A DNA stretch of 64,000 nucleotides from Roseitranquillus sp963749675 (GTDB lineage: Bacteria > Pseudomonadota > Alphaproteobacteria > Rhodobacterales > Rhodobacteraceae): positions 744,001 to 808,000 of the forward strand of contig CAVVNT010000001.1 in the NCBI GenBank assembly GCA_963749675.1. Reading direction: 5' to 3'. The first letter of the stretch is position 1, and each line of letters begins with the position of its first letter. Under the pieces are notes generated by a model. It had not been told where the DNA came from, ran no database searches, and worked only from the letters and a program-made list of their open reading frames with translations. Below, in pieces: positions 32,585 through 42,718 of the stretch. The translations under genes were made by a program, and so were the position numbers.

Positions 32585-34179
32585 GGCTGGTTTCAGAGCA
32601 TCTGCCGTCGTCGGAGGAGGCGAAGGCGAACCGCGCAGCGCACGAGACGGCTCTCGCTGAGGTTGCCGAAGCCGCGGCGCTGGCTGCCGCCGGGGGCGGC
32701 CAGCGGGCGAGGGCGCGGCACGTCTCTCGCGGAAAGATGCTGCCGCGGGAACGGGTTGCGAACCTGCTCGACCCGGGCTCGCCGTTCCTCGAGGTCGGCG
32801 CCTTCGCGGCGCACGGGCTCTACGACGGCGCGGCGCCGTGTGCCGGCGCCATAGCCGGGGTGGGGCGGATGCATGGGCGCCAGGTCATGGTGGTCTGCAA
32901 CGATGCCACCGTGAAGGGCGGCACGTACTACCCGATGACGGTGAAGAAGCACCTGCGCGCACAGGAAATCGCAGAGGAAAATCGGCTTCCGTGCGTGTAT
33001 CTGGTCGACTCCGGCGGCGCGAACCTGCCGAACCAGGACGAGGTCTTTCCCGACCGCGACCATTTCGGCCGGATCTTCTACAACCAGGCGCGGATGAGCG
33101 CGAAGGGCATCGCGCAGGTCGCGGTGGTGATGGGGTCATGCACCGCGGGCGGGGCCTATGTGCCTGCAATGTCTGACGTTTCCATCATCGTGCGGGAGCA
33201 GGGGACGATCTTTCTTGCCGGCCCGCCGCTGGTGAAGGCGGCCACAGGCGAGGTGGTGAGCGCCGAGGATCTGGGCGGCGGCGACGTGCACACGCGGCTC
33301 TCCGGTGTCGCAGACTACCTCGCCGAAGACGATGCACACGCTTTAGCCTTGGCGCGCATGGCAATAGGATCGTTGAACATTTCCACGGCAAAGAGAAAGG
33401 AGACGAGCGAACCGCCAGCCTACGACCCCGATGAGATCCTCGGGGTGGTGCCGGCGGGGCTGCGGACGCCCTACGACATTCGCGAGGTGATTGCTCGAGT
33501 CGTCGACGGAAGCCGATTTGACGAGTTCAAACAACGCTTTGGCGAGACGCTCGTCACCGGCTTCGCGCATGTCGATGGCTGGCCGGTCGGGATCGTGGCG
33601 AACAACGGCGTGCTGTTTTCCGAGAGCGCTCAGAAGGGCGCGCACTTCGTCGAGTTGTGCAGCCAGCGGCGCATCCCCTTGATCTTCCTTCAGAACATCA
33701 CCGGTTTCATGGTCGGCCGACGGTACGAGAACGAAGGCATCGCGCGGCACGGAGCGAAGATGGTGACAGCGGTGGCGACGACGGCGGTGCCGAAGATCAC
33801 GGTGCTGGTCGGCGGGTCATTTGGTGCGGGAAATTATGGAATGGCGGGAAGAGCTTATCAGCCGAGGTTCCTGTGGACCTGGCCGAACAGCCGGATCAGC
33901 GTGATGGGCGGCGAGCAGGCGGCGGGCGTGCTGGCAACCGTCAAGCGCGAGGCGATGGAGAGGGCCGGCGAAAACTGGTCCGCCGCGGAAGAGGCGGAGT
34001 TCAAAAGTCCGACTATTCAGATGTTTGAGCGACAGAGCCATCCGCTCTACGCCTCCGCCAGGCTGTGGGACGACGGCATCGTCGACCCCCGGAGGACGCG
34101 GGAGGTGCTGGCGCTGAGCCTGGCGGCGGCGATGAATGCGCCGGTCGAGGAGACGCGGTTCGGGGTCTTCCGGATGTGA
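32581..34179 (+). CDS. mccB: Methylcrotonyl-CoA carboxylase carboxyltransferase (beta) subunit
   Basis: A 532-residue carboxyltransferase that moves the carboxyl group from biotin to 3-methylcrotonyl-CoA, giving 3-methylglutaconyl-CoA. The crotonase-like domains carry VDSGGANLPNQ, MGSCTAGGAYVPAMSD and the C-terminal GSFGAGNYGMAGRAYQPRF acyl-CoA/biotin site segments typical of MccB. It begins with GTG at 32581, overlapping the LprI-like gene by four bases. Its partner, the biotin-bearing alpha subunit, is encoded three genes downstream. Confidence 0.94.
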   Translation: MRLVSEHLPSSEEAKANRAAHETALAEVAEAAALAAAGGGQRARARHVSRGKMLPRERVANLLDPGSPFLEVGAFAAHGLYDGAAPCAGAIAGVGRMHGRQVMVVCNDATVKGGTYYPMTVKKHLRAQEIAEENRLPCVYLVDSGGANLPNQDEVFPDRDHFGRIFYNQARMSAKGIAQVAVVMGSCTAGGAYVPAMSDVSIIVREQGTIFLAGPPLVKAATGEVVSAEDLGGGDVHTRLSGVADYLAEDDAHALALARMAIGSLNISTAKRKETSEPPAYDPDEILGVVPAGLRTPYDIREVIARVVDGSRFDEFKQRFGETLVTGFAHVDGWPVGIVANNGVLFSESAQKGAHFVELCSQRRIPLIFLQNITGFMVGRRYENEGIARHGAKMVTAVATTAVPKITVLVGGSFGAGNYGMAGRAYQPRFLWTWPNSRISVMGGEQAAGVLATVKREAMERAGENWSAAEEAEFKSPTIQMFERQSHPLYASARLWDDGIVDPRRTREVLALSLAAAMNAPVEETRFGVFRM

Positions 34180-34189
34180 GGCCGCGGGC

Positions 34190-34266
34190 GTGAAATTGAC
34201 CCGTTCCCGTCAATTTCAGATCCGTGTTTGACCGGTTCGTTGCAGAATTCGGGAGAAAATGTACAT
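34190..34266 (+). repeat. Dispersed intergenic repeat, copy 2, providing the leader of the macrodomain gene
   Basis: This stretch matches the minus strand of 2676-2750 over about 75 bases. It has a TTGAC-N8-GTCAA palindrome at 34196-34213, a degenerate second one at 34228-34245 with the repeats 32 bases apart, and the same terminal GAAAATGTACAT. The ATGTACAT at 34259-34266 contains the possible start codons of the macrodomain gene, so the element supplies that gene's 5' end or promoter region. Confidence 0.6.
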
Positions 34267-34756
34267 GCGCGTCATCGTGGCCGACATCACGATCTTGGAC
34301 GTCGACGCGATCGTCAACGCCGCCAACAGGCAGCTCAAGGGCGGCGGCGGTGTCGACGGTGCGATCCACCGTGCGGCGGGCCGGGCGAAGCTGCAACGGG
34401 CGTGCCGCGACCTCGGCGGTTGCGAGACCGGGGACGCCAAGGTGACGGAGGCCTTCGACCTGCCGGCGCGGTGGATCGTCCATGCCGTCGGCCCGCGCTG
34501 GAAGGGCGGCGGCAAGGGCGAGTCGGAGCTGCTCACGTCGGCCTACCGCCGGTCGCTGGAGGAGGCGGCGCGGGTCGGCGCGGCGTCGCTGGCGTTCCCG
34601 GCGATCTCGACCGGTGTCTACGGCTACCCAGCGGATGCGGCGGCCGAGATCGCCGTGGCGACCGTGGCGAAACACAGGGGCGAGATCGAGGTGACGTTCT
34701 GCTGCTTCTCGAACGAGAGCGCAGAGCATCATCGCAGGGCGTTCGACGCGCTGTGA
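34265..34756 (+). CDS. Macrodomain protein, ADP-ribose binding/O-acetyl-ADP-ribose deacetylase type
   Basis: A 163-residue single-macrodomain protein of the YmdB/MacroD-like class, which bind ADP-ribose and can hydrolyse O-acetyl-ADP-ribose or ADP-ribosyl-protein bonds. Visible are DAIVNAANRQLKGGGGVDGA (catalytic-loop Asn and Gly-rich loop), HAVGPRWKGG, and FPAISTGVYGYP for the diphosphate loop. The ATG at 34259 two codons earlier is an alternative start. It lies between the two carboxylase subunit genes and immediately after the dispersed repeat, suggesting a later insertion into the leucine operon. Confidence 0.92.
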   Translation: MRVIVADITILDVDAIVNAANRQLKGGGGVDGAIHRAAGRAKLQRACRDLGGCETGDAKVTEAFDLPARWIVHAVGPRWKGGGKGESELLTSAYRRSLEEAARVGAASLAFPAISTGVYGYPADAAAEIAVATVAKHRGEIEVTFCCFSNESAEHHRRAFDAL

Positions 34757-34886
34757 GCGGAGCCCTGCAAGCGCTCTCTCATTCATCCTTCGCATGAGAA
34801 GGATTATCGGCAGGAGGCGGCGGCGGCCGGGCCATGCCCGGCGTCAGGGTTGGAACCCGGCGGGTCTGCGAGGACGGAGGCGTGCG

Positions 34887-35420
34887 ATGGACCCGCGCCG
34901 CTACCTCGGCGGCGTCTTCGGCGCGGCGTTGCTCGGGCTGGCGGTGCTGCCGTCGGTGGGGGACGCCGTGAACGCGGCGATGCGGCCGGGGCTTGCCGGC
35001 ATGTTCGGAGGCGACGCCGCAGAGAGCTGCCGCGTCGTTTCGGTGGTCGATGGGGACACGGTGACACTTTGGTGCCCCGGACAAGTGCCGGCGCGGGCGC
35101 GCCTCGTCGGGTTTGACACGCCTGAACTGTTCAGCCCGCGCTGTGCCTGGGAGGCGCAGCAGGCGCTGAGGGCCAAGTGGCGGCTGCGGCTGCTGATCTG
35201 GACCGCCGCGGACGTGCAGGTGATGCCGCGCGGGTACGACCGCTATGACCGTGTCCTCGTGACGATGATGCTGGATGGCAGGCCGGTGGCGCGGACCATG
35301 GTCGAGGAGGGTCTGGCCCGACGCTACGACGGCGGTCGCCGCGCCGGGTGGTGCGACGGACGCGAGGTCCTGCCGGCCCTCGGCGATCTGTTCGCCGGCG
35401 CGCTGGGCCTGGGCGGCTGA
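34887..35420 (+). CDS. Membrane-anchored thermonuclease (SNase)-like protein
   Basis: A 177-residue protein with an N-terminal hydrophobic segment (about residues 5-25, YLGGVFGAALLGLAVLP) and a staphylococcal nuclease-like domain: VSVVDGDTVTLW, ARLVGFDTPELFSP and GYDRYDRVLV, which supply Asp, the Arg-Glu pair and the second Arg. Four cysteines may form disulfides outside the cytoplasm. The start has GGAGG six bases upstream; the frame is open further left without support. It sits between the macrodomain gene and mccA. It is probably an envelope nuclease of unknown substrate. Confidence 0.85.
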   Translation: MDPRRYLGGVFGAALLGLAVLPSVGDAVNAAMRPGLAGMFGGDAAESCRVVSVVDGDTVTLWCPGQVPARARLVGFDTPELFSPRCAWEAQQALRAKWRLRLLIWTAADVQVMPRGYDRYDRVLVTMMLDGRPVARTMVEEGLARRYDGGRRAGWCDGREVLPALGDLFAGALGLGG

Positions 35421-35485
35421 CGGCGGGGCTGGCGGAAAGGCACGTTTGGCACTACCCCTCGCCGGGGGAGCGGCAGGGAGGCGCC

Positions 35486-37410
<1,925 letters not shown>

Positions 37411-37414
<4 letters not shown>

Positions 37415-37473
37415 CCGCGTACGGCCAGGCAGCGAGGAACAGGGGCATCCAGCCCCCGGAGGACCAGCCATGA
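37411..37473 (+). CDS. Possible 20-codon translationally coupled frame
   Basis: ATG at 37411 overlaps the mccA stop (ATGA), and its own stop TGA at 37471-37473 overlaps the GST start at 37470 (again ATGA). The 20-residue product MTAYGQAARNRGIQPPEDQP is hydrophilic with no recognised family. Perfect four-base couplings at both ends suggest it is translated, either as a microprotein or simply to carry ribosomes to the next gene. A CGGAGGACCAGCC stretch inside it is the GST ribosome-binding site, which gives an alternative reason for the sequence. Confidence 0.35.
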
Positions 37474-38132
37474 TCACGCTCCACCACGTCCAGCAGTCCC
37501 GCTCGATGCGCGTCCTGTGGCTGCTGGAGGAGCTGGAGGAGCCCTATGAGGTGGTCGAGCATCCGTTCGACAAGTCGCTGCGGGCTGAGGATTATCTGGC
37601 GCTGCATCCGGTCGGGCGGATCCCCGCCCTGGAGATGAACGGCGAGACGCTCTGGGAATCGGGCGCCATCATGGAGGTGCTGTGCGAGCGGTTTCCCGAG
37701 CGTGGGCTGGGACGCTCCCCGGGGGAGCCCGACCGCGCGGACTGGCTGATCTGGCTGCACTTCGCCGAGACCATCAGCCAGCACGTCGCGGCGCTGACGC
37801 AGCAGCACATCATGCTCTACGACGATGCGATGCGCTCGCCCGTCGTGATGAAGCTGGAAGCGAAGCGGCTGGAGAAGTGCTACGCCGCGATCGAGAGGCG
37901 GCTGTCGGCGTCGGTCGACAACCGCGACTGCCTGCTGACGAGCGGGTTCTCGGCGGCCGACATCGCGGTGGGGCAGGCGGTGTACATGGCGCGGCATTTC
38001 ACGCGGCTGGACGGCTTCGCCGAGACCGGGGCGTGGTATGAGCGGATCACGTCGCGGCCCGCATTCAAGGCGGCCCTGCCGGGCAAGGGGCCGCGCCTCT
38101 ATCAACGGGACTTCTATGAGCCGTGGGCGTGA
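37470..38132 (+). CDS. Glutathione S-transferase family protein
   Basis: A 220-residue protein with the N-terminal thioredoxin-like GST domain (HHVQQSRSMRVLWLLEEL, VGRIPALEMNGETLWESGAIMEVL with the cis-Pro and glutathione gamma-glutamyl site) and an all-helical C-terminal domain (SGFSAADIAVGQAVYM). The enzyme class and substrate are not evident. It lies in the leucine operon between mccA and the HMG-CoA lyase gene, its stop overlapping the next start by one base, so it is co-expressed with leucine catabolism. Confidence 0.9.
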   Translation: MITLHHVQQSRSMRVLWLLEELEEPYEVVEHPFDKSLRAEDYLALHPVGRIPALEMNGETLWESGAIMEVLCERFPERGLGRSPGEPDRADWLIWLHFAETISQHVAALTQQHIMLYDDAMRSPVVMKLEAKRLEKCYAAIERRLSASVDNRDCLLTSGFSAADIAVGQAVYMARHFTRLDGFAETGAWYERITSRPAFKAALPGKGPRLYQRDFYEPWA

Positions 38133-38989
38133 TGGAGCGCGTCGAGATCTTCGAGGTCGGCCCGCGCGACGGCCTGCAGAACGAGACGCGGCCGATCCCG
38201 ACGGCGGAGAAGGTGCGGCTGGTCGACACGCTGTCACGGGCCGGGTTCCGGCGGATCGAGGTGGCGAGCTTCGTCAACCCCAAGCGGGTGCCGCAGATGG
38301 CCGACGGCGCCGAGGTGCTGGACGGCATCGCGCGGCGGGAGGGCGTGAGCTATGCGGCGCTGACGCCCAACATCCGCGGGCTGGAGCGGGCGCTGGCGGC
38401 GCGGGCTGACGAGGTCGCGATCTTCGCCTCGGCGTCCGAGGGGTTCAGCCGCGCCAACATCGGAGTCTCGGTCGCGGAGAGCCTGGAGCGGTACGGCGAG
38501 GTGGCGGCGGCGGCCGTGGCGGCGGGGCTGCCGGTGCGCGGCTATGTCAGCTGCGTGAGCGACTGCCCCTATGACGCAGCTGTCGCGCCGGAGGCGGTGG
38601 CGGCGGTTGCCGCGGCGCTCGACGCGATGGGGTGCTACGAGATCTCGCTCGGCGACACGATCGGGCGGGGAACGCCCGAGACCATCGGGGCGATGCTGGG
38701 CGCGGTGGCGTCGGTGGTGCCGGTCGAGCGGCTGGCGGGGCACTTTCACGACACCGGCGGTCGGGCGCTCGACAATATCGAGCTGTCGCTGTCGCTGGGG
38801 GTGAGGGTGTTCGACGCGGCGGCGGGCGGGCTTGGCGGCTGTCCGTTCGCACCGGGCGCGGCGGGGAACGTGGCGACGGAGGCGGTGCATGCGCGGCTGA
38901 CGGAGCGGGGCTGGGAGACGGGGCTGGACCCCGTCGTGCTGGCCGAGGCCGCGGCGCTGGCGCGGGCGATGCGGGAAGGGGCAGCGTGA
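38132..38989 (+). CDS. mvaB: Hydroxymethylglutaryl-CoA lyase
   Basis: A 285-residue HMGL-like TIM-barrel enzyme that cleaves HMG-CoA to acetoacetate and acetyl-CoA, the last step of leucine degradation. The signatures VGPRDGLQNE, ISLGDTIGRGTPE, AGHFHDTGGRALDN and the active-site Cys loop GGLGGCPFAPGAAGN are all seen. ATG at 38132 shares a base with the GST stop (TGATG); GTG codons at 38123 and 38129 are possible but less likely. The next gene overlaps by four bases. Confidence 0.95.
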   Translation: MERVEIFEVGPRDGLQNETRPIPTAEKVRLVDTLSRAGFRRIEVASFVNPKRVPQMADGAEVLDGIARREGVSYAALTPNIRGLERALAARADEVAIFASASEGFSRANIGVSVAESLERYGEVAAAAVAAGLPVRGYVSCVSDCPYDAAVAPEAVAAVAAALDAMGCYEISLGDTIGRGTPETIGAMLGAVASVVPVERLAGHFHDTGGRALDNIELSLSLGVRVFDAAAGGLGGCPFAPGAAGNVATEAVHARLTERGWETGLDPVVLAEAAALARAMREGAA

Positions 38990-39774
38990 ACACGATCCGG
39001 GTTGAGACCGACGCGCGCGGCGTCGCGACGCTGACGCTGGCGCGGGCCGAGAAGCACAACGCGATGTCGGGCGAGATGATCGGCGAGCTGCACGAGGCCG
39101 CCGAGGCGCTGGCCGCCGATTTTGGCGTGCGCGTGGTGGTGCTGGCGGGAGAGGGCGCCTCGTTCTGTGCCGGCGGCGACCTTGGCTGGATGCGGCAGCA
39201 GATGGATGCCGACGGTGCGGCGCGCGCAGCCGAGGCGCGGCGGCTGGCCCTGATGCTGCAGGCGCTCGACCGGCTGCCGAAGCCGCTGGTGGGGCGGGTG
39301 CACGGCAACGCGTTCGGCGGCGGCGTCGGCCTGATCTCGGTCTGCGACGTGGCTATCGCGGCGGAGACCGCGCGCTTCGGGCTGACGGAGGTCAAGCTGG
39401 GGCTGATCCCAGCCACGATAGGGCCCTACGTCGCCGCCCGGCTGGGGCCGGCCGCGCGACGGATCTTCTTTTCGCCGCGGCTGTTCGGGGCGGAGGAGGC
39501 TGTGGCGCTGGGGCTGCTGGCGCGATCGGTCGCGGCCGGGGAGCTCGATGCGGCGGTGGAGGCCGAGATTGCGCCGTTCCTGACGGCGGCTCCGGGTGCG
39601 GTTGCGGCAGGCAAGACGCTGCTGCGCGGCCTGCGCCCGGAAGTCGGCGAGGACGCCATCGACACGACGATCGCCGCGCTGGTGGCGCGGTGGGAGAGCC
39701 CGGAGGCGGAGGAGGGGATCGCCGCGTTCTTCGAGCGCCGGCCGGCGTCGTGGAACGCCGGCCGCGACGGCTGA
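38986..39774 (+). CDS. Enoyl-CoA hydratase-family protein, probable methylglutaconyl-CoA hydratase
   Basis: A 262-residue crotonase-fold enzyme, by context the hydratase turning 3-methylglutaconyl-CoA into HMG-CoA (LiuC). The oxyanion-hole segment GEGASFCAGGDLGWM and the HGNAFGGGVGLISVCDV region with LTEVKLGLIPATIGPYV are typical of LiuC-like members, and size is normal. It begins with GTG overlapping the lyase stop by four bases and closes the operon. The assignment within the crotonase family rests on location. Confidence 0.9.
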   Translation: MNTIRVETDARGVATLTLARAEKHNAMSGEMIGELHEAAEALAADFGVRVVVLAGEGASFCAGGDLGWMRQQMDADGAARAAEARRLALMLQALDRLPKPLVGRVHGNAFGGGVGLISVCDVAIAAETARFGLTEVKLGLIPATIGPYVAARLGPAARRIFFSPRLFGAEEAVALGLLARSVAAGELDAAVEAEIAPFLTAAPGAVAAGKTLLRGLRPEVGEDAIDTTIAALVARWESPEAEEGIAAFFERRPASWNAGRDG

Positions 39775-39781
39775 GGCCGGG

Positions 39782-41041
39782 TCAGGCCCTGAGCATCTCG
39801 AGCGCGGTCTCGCGCGTCTCGGAGGTGCGGCGCGACCAGCCGCGGCCGAACGTGTTCCAGTTCTCGAGCGACTGGTAGTATTCGAGCCGCTTGTCGCTGA
39901 ACTTGTTGACGATGAAGTCGGCGTCGACACGCTGGACCGCGCCCACGGTGATCGGTCCGATCTGGCCGTCCTGCTCGACCGACACGACCTCCTGCAGCAT
40001 CCTCGAGGCGCGCCCGACGCCCGCGTTGACGCCGAAGTCGAAGGTGACCAGGTCGACGCCCTCCGGCAGGAGGTCGCAGTTCAGCGCGTTCCAGTAGTGC
40101 GCGCGGTAGATCTCCCTGGCCTCGTCGATGTGCAGCGTACGAACCTCGTCCCGAGAGCACTTGTCGACCTTGCGCCAGGCGGCGAGCGTCTTGTGGGTGA
40201 TGCCCATGTTGGTCGCGCCGCCGGGGTCGTCCGGGTGGTCGACGTAGCCCCCCTCGTGCCGGAGCACGACGTCCATGCACTTGTGGAACTGGCGGGAATC
40301 CTTTTCCCTGGAGGCCGGGGCGCTCGGGGCCGAAAACATCTGCGACGGGGCCGATTTCGAGACCTGCTGGATCAGGTCGGCAGTCTGTCTGGACTGTGCG
40401 CTGACCAGCCGTTCCGTCGCGGCGGAACTCTCTCGCTGCATCGACGCGGCGATGTTCTGGGCCTGGAGGGAGGCGGTATCCTTCTTGCGCGAGCCCTGCG
40501 AGGAGCCGAGCCAGAAGCTGACGACGGTGGCGAAGCCCGCCGTCAGCGCGCCCACCACGATGTTGACGATCTGCAGGAGCGACGTGTTGTCGGGGCTGAC
40601 CCCGCCCGACACCAGCAGCCAGAGCGCCCAGAAGAAGCCGATCACCACGATGGTCGAGACGATCACGGGGCCCCAGGCGAAGACGCTGTCCTGCGACGAG
40701 AGGTCGGTCAGCATGGTGCGCGCCGACTGGGTGTCCTGCAGCTCGGCGCGGAAGCCCTCCATCTCGACGCGGAGCTTCTCGATCTCGGCCTCGCGGATCT
40801 TTTGGCGCGCTTCGGCCTCGCGCGCTTCGGCCTCGGATTCGATCTCGGCCAGGCGGACGCGGAGCTCGGCGGCGACCTGGGGATCGGCGACCATCTGCTC
40901 GGCCTTGACGGGGTCGTCGGTGCCGAGGACGTCGCGGACCGCCTGGGTCATTCTCTTCTCGACATCGGGAATGACGTTGTCGGTGACCCGCTTGGCGAGG
41001 CCGGGGAGCATGGAAATGGCTAGTCCGACGAGAGGCGGCAT
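39782..41041 (-). CDS. Membrane-anchored GH108-type muramidase with holin-like segment
   Basis: A 419-residue protein. Residues about 1-20 are hydrophobic and 50-115 form a charged coiled coil rich in Glu/Ala/Arg. Two membrane helices follow at about 127-148 and 160-182, then a linker with S/Q-rich repeats to about 245. The C-terminal GH108 (ZliS-like) lysozyme domain has its catalytic Glu in LRHEGGYVDHPDDPGGATN, and a peptidoglycan-binding region follows (VEQDGQIGPITVGAVQ). The layout resembles a 3TM-holin domain joined to an endolysin. GGAGG lies seven bases before the ATG. It diverges from nuoA; no phage genes are nearby. Confidence 0.88.
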   Translation of the reverse strand: MPPLVGLAISMLPGLAKRVTDNVIPDVEKRMTQAVRDVLGTDDPVKAEQMVADPQVAAELRVRLAEIESEAEAREAEARQKIREAEIEKLRVEMEGFRAELQDTQSARTMLTDLSSQDSVFAWGPVIVSTIVVIGFFWALWLLVSGGVSPDNTSLLQIVNIVVGALTAGFATVVSFWLGSSQGSRKKDTASLQAQNIAASMQRESSAATERLVSAQSRQTADLIQQVSKSAPSQMFSAPSAPASREKDSRQFHKCMDVVLRHEGGYVDHPDDPGGATNMGITHKTLAAWRKVDKCSRDEVRTLHIDEAREIYRAHYWNALNCDLLPEGVDLVTFDFGVNAGVGRASRMLQEVVSVEQDGQIGPITVGAVQRVDADFIVNKFSDKRLEYYQSLENWNTFGRGWSRRTSETRETALEMLRA

Positions 41042-41067
41042 GGCAAAACCTCCGGGATCCAAATAAG

Positions 41068-41082
41068 TTAACGTTGCGTTAA
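41068..41082. promoter_or_regulatory. TTAACG-TTG-CGTTAA palindrome between the muramidase and nuo genes
   Basis: Perfect six-base arms flank a three-base centre in the 179-base divergent gap that must contain the nuo operon promoter and the muramidase promoter. It lies 27 bases before the muramidase ATG and about 140 bases before the nuoA ATG. It is notably AT-rich for this genome. It is a candidate operator for one or both transcripts. Confidence 0.4.
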
Positions 41083-41220
41083 GCGTGGGTACGGGTCAAG
41101 TAAGGTTACTCTCCGTTGCACTCTGCGGCGTCGGGCCTCGGGCCTCATCGGTTGACCGTGCGGGGGGGTGGACGTAGATCGCAGGGCAGTCGACACTCCC
41201 CGTGCGCAAGGAGGCGTGAC

Positions 41221-41586
41221 ATGGACGATCTGCTCAGGAGCTACCTGCCGATCGTGATCTTTCTGGGCCTGGCCATCGCGCTGGGGTTGATCCTGATCCT
41301 GGTTGCCGTGGTCCTGGCCGTGCGCAATCCGGATCCTGAGAAGGTCTCGGCCTACGAATGCGGCTTCAACGCCTTCGACGACGCGCGGATGAAGTTCGAC
41401 GTCAGGTTCTACCTGGTGTCGATCCTGTTCATCATCTTCGACCTCGAGATCGCGTTCCTGTTTCCCTGGGCGGTGGCGTTCCCGGTCCTGACCGATGCCG
41501 CGTTCTGGTCGATGATGGTGTTCCTGACCGTCCTGACCGTCGGTTTCGCCTACGAATGGAAGAAGGGGGCCCTCGAATGGGAGTGA
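41221..41586 (+). CDS. nuoA: NADH-quinone oxidoreductase subunit A
   Basis: A 121-residue membrane subunit of complex I with three helices. The conserved loop EKVSAYECGFNAFDDARMKF (with the quinone-tunnel cysteine) and the DLEIAFLFPWAV segment are present. AAGGAGG precedes the ATG. It opens the nuo operon and its end overlaps nuoB by ten bases. The reading frame is open further left, but the added residues lack homology. Confidence 0.97.
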   Translation: MDDLLRSYLPIVIFLGLAIALGLILILVAVVLAVRNPDPEKVSAYECGFNAFDDARMKFDVRFYLVSILFIIFDLEIAFLFPWAVAFPVLTDAAFWSMMVFLTVLTVGFAYEWKKGALEWE

Positions 41587-42110
41587 GCACCGCGACGTAC
41601 GATGCCGGCCTCGACCGGGATCACGACACCCAGAAGCTGAACCGCGAGCTGCAGGACAAGGGTTTCATCCTGACGGCGACGGACGACGTCATCAACTGGG
41701 CGCGCACCGGCAGCCTGCACTGGATGACGTTCGGCCTGGCCTGCTGCGCGGTCGAGATGATGCACACCTCGATGCCGCGCTACGACCTCGAGCGGTTCGG
41801 TGCGGCGCCGCGCGCGAGCCCGCGCCAGTCCGACCTGATGATCGTGGCCGGCACGCTGACCAACAAGATGGCGCCCGCCCTGCGCAAGGTCTACGACCAG
41901 ATGCCCGAGCCGCGCTACGTGATCTCGATGGGCTCGTGCGCCAACGGCGGCGGCTACTACCATTACAGCTACAGCGTCGTGCGCGGCTGCGACCGGGTGG
42001 TTCCGGTCGACATCTACGTGCCGGGATGCCCGCCGACCGCCGAGGCACTGCTCTACGGCATCCTGCAACTGCAGCGCCGGATCCGCCGGGTCGGGACGAT
42101 CACGCGATGA
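41577..42110 (+). CDS. nuoB: NADH-quinone oxidoreductase subunit B
   Basis: A 177-residue hydrophilic subunit holding the terminal N2 4Fe-4S cluster. The ligands are the tandem cysteines in GLACCAVEMM, the Cys in SMGSCANGGG and the Cys in VPGCPPTAEAL. It passes electrons to quinone. It overlaps nuoA by ten bases and nuoC by four, which fits tight coupling. Confidence 0.98.
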   Translation: MGVSTATYDAGLDRDHDTQKLNRELQDKGFILTATDDVINWARTGSLHWMTFGLACCAVEMMHTSMPRYDLERFGAAPRASPRQSDLMIVAGTLTNKMAPALRKVYDQMPEPRYVISMGSCANGGGYYHYSYSVVRGCDRVVPVDIYVPGCPPTAEALLYGILQLQRRIRRVGTITR

Positions 42111-42718
42111 CGGAGCTTCTGCGGGAACTCGGCGAGCATGTCGAGGCGAAGCGGCCGGACTGCGTGCTGAGCTGGGAGATCGCGTTCGACCAGCTGACGT
42201 TGACGATCGCGCCGTCGTCACTGGTCAGCCTCGTGGAGTTTCTGAAGACCGACCGGACCTGCCGCTTCTCGACGCTGATCGACATCACCGCCATCGACTA
42301 TCCCGAGCGGGAGGAGCGGTTCGAGGTCGTCTACCACTTCCTGTCGATGTACGAGAACCACCGGATCCGCCTGAAGATCGCGGTTCGCGAGGAGGATGTG
42401 GTGCCGTCGATCACCGACGTTCACCCCAGCGCGAACTGGTTCGAGCGCGAGGTGTTCGACATGTTCGGCATCCTGTTCTCCGGCCATCCGGATCTGAGGC
42501 GCATCCTGACGGATTATGGTTTTCGCGGACATCCGCTGCGCAAGGATTTTCCGACGACGGGATATGTCGAGGTGCGCTACGACGAGGAGGCCAAGCGCGT
42601 CGTCTATGAACCTGTCAAGCTGGTGCAGGAGTACCGGCTGTTCGACTTCATGAGCCCGTGGGAGGGCGCTGAATACGTGCTGCCAGGCGACGAGAAGAAG
42701 ACGGAAGGGGCGTCCTGA
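42107..42718 (+). CDS. nuoC: NADH-quinone oxidoreductase subunit C
   Basis: A 203-residue peripheral-arm subunit (30 kDa type), encoded separately from NuoD rather than fused. The signature WFEREVFDMFGILFSGHPDLRR is clear, followed by GFRGHPLRKDFP. It bridges the NuoD/NuoB quinone site. ATGA overlap with nuoB and TGATG overlap with the following sulfotransferase gene. Confidence 0.97.
   Translation: MTELLRELGEHVEAKRPDCVLSWEIAFDQLTLTIAPSSLVSLVEFLKTDRTCRFSTLIDITAIDYPEREERFEVVYHFLSMYENHRIRLKIAVREEDVVPSITDVHPSANWFEREVFDMFGILFSGHPDLRRILTDYGFRGHPLRKDFPTTGYVEVRYDEEAKRVVYEPVKLVQEYRLFDFMSPWEGAEYVLPGDEKKTEGAS

Noticed and set aside
39782..41041. Prophage remnant around the GH108 muramidase
   Set aside because: No integrase, structural, packaging or attachment sequences surround it; both sides are conserved housekeeping operons.
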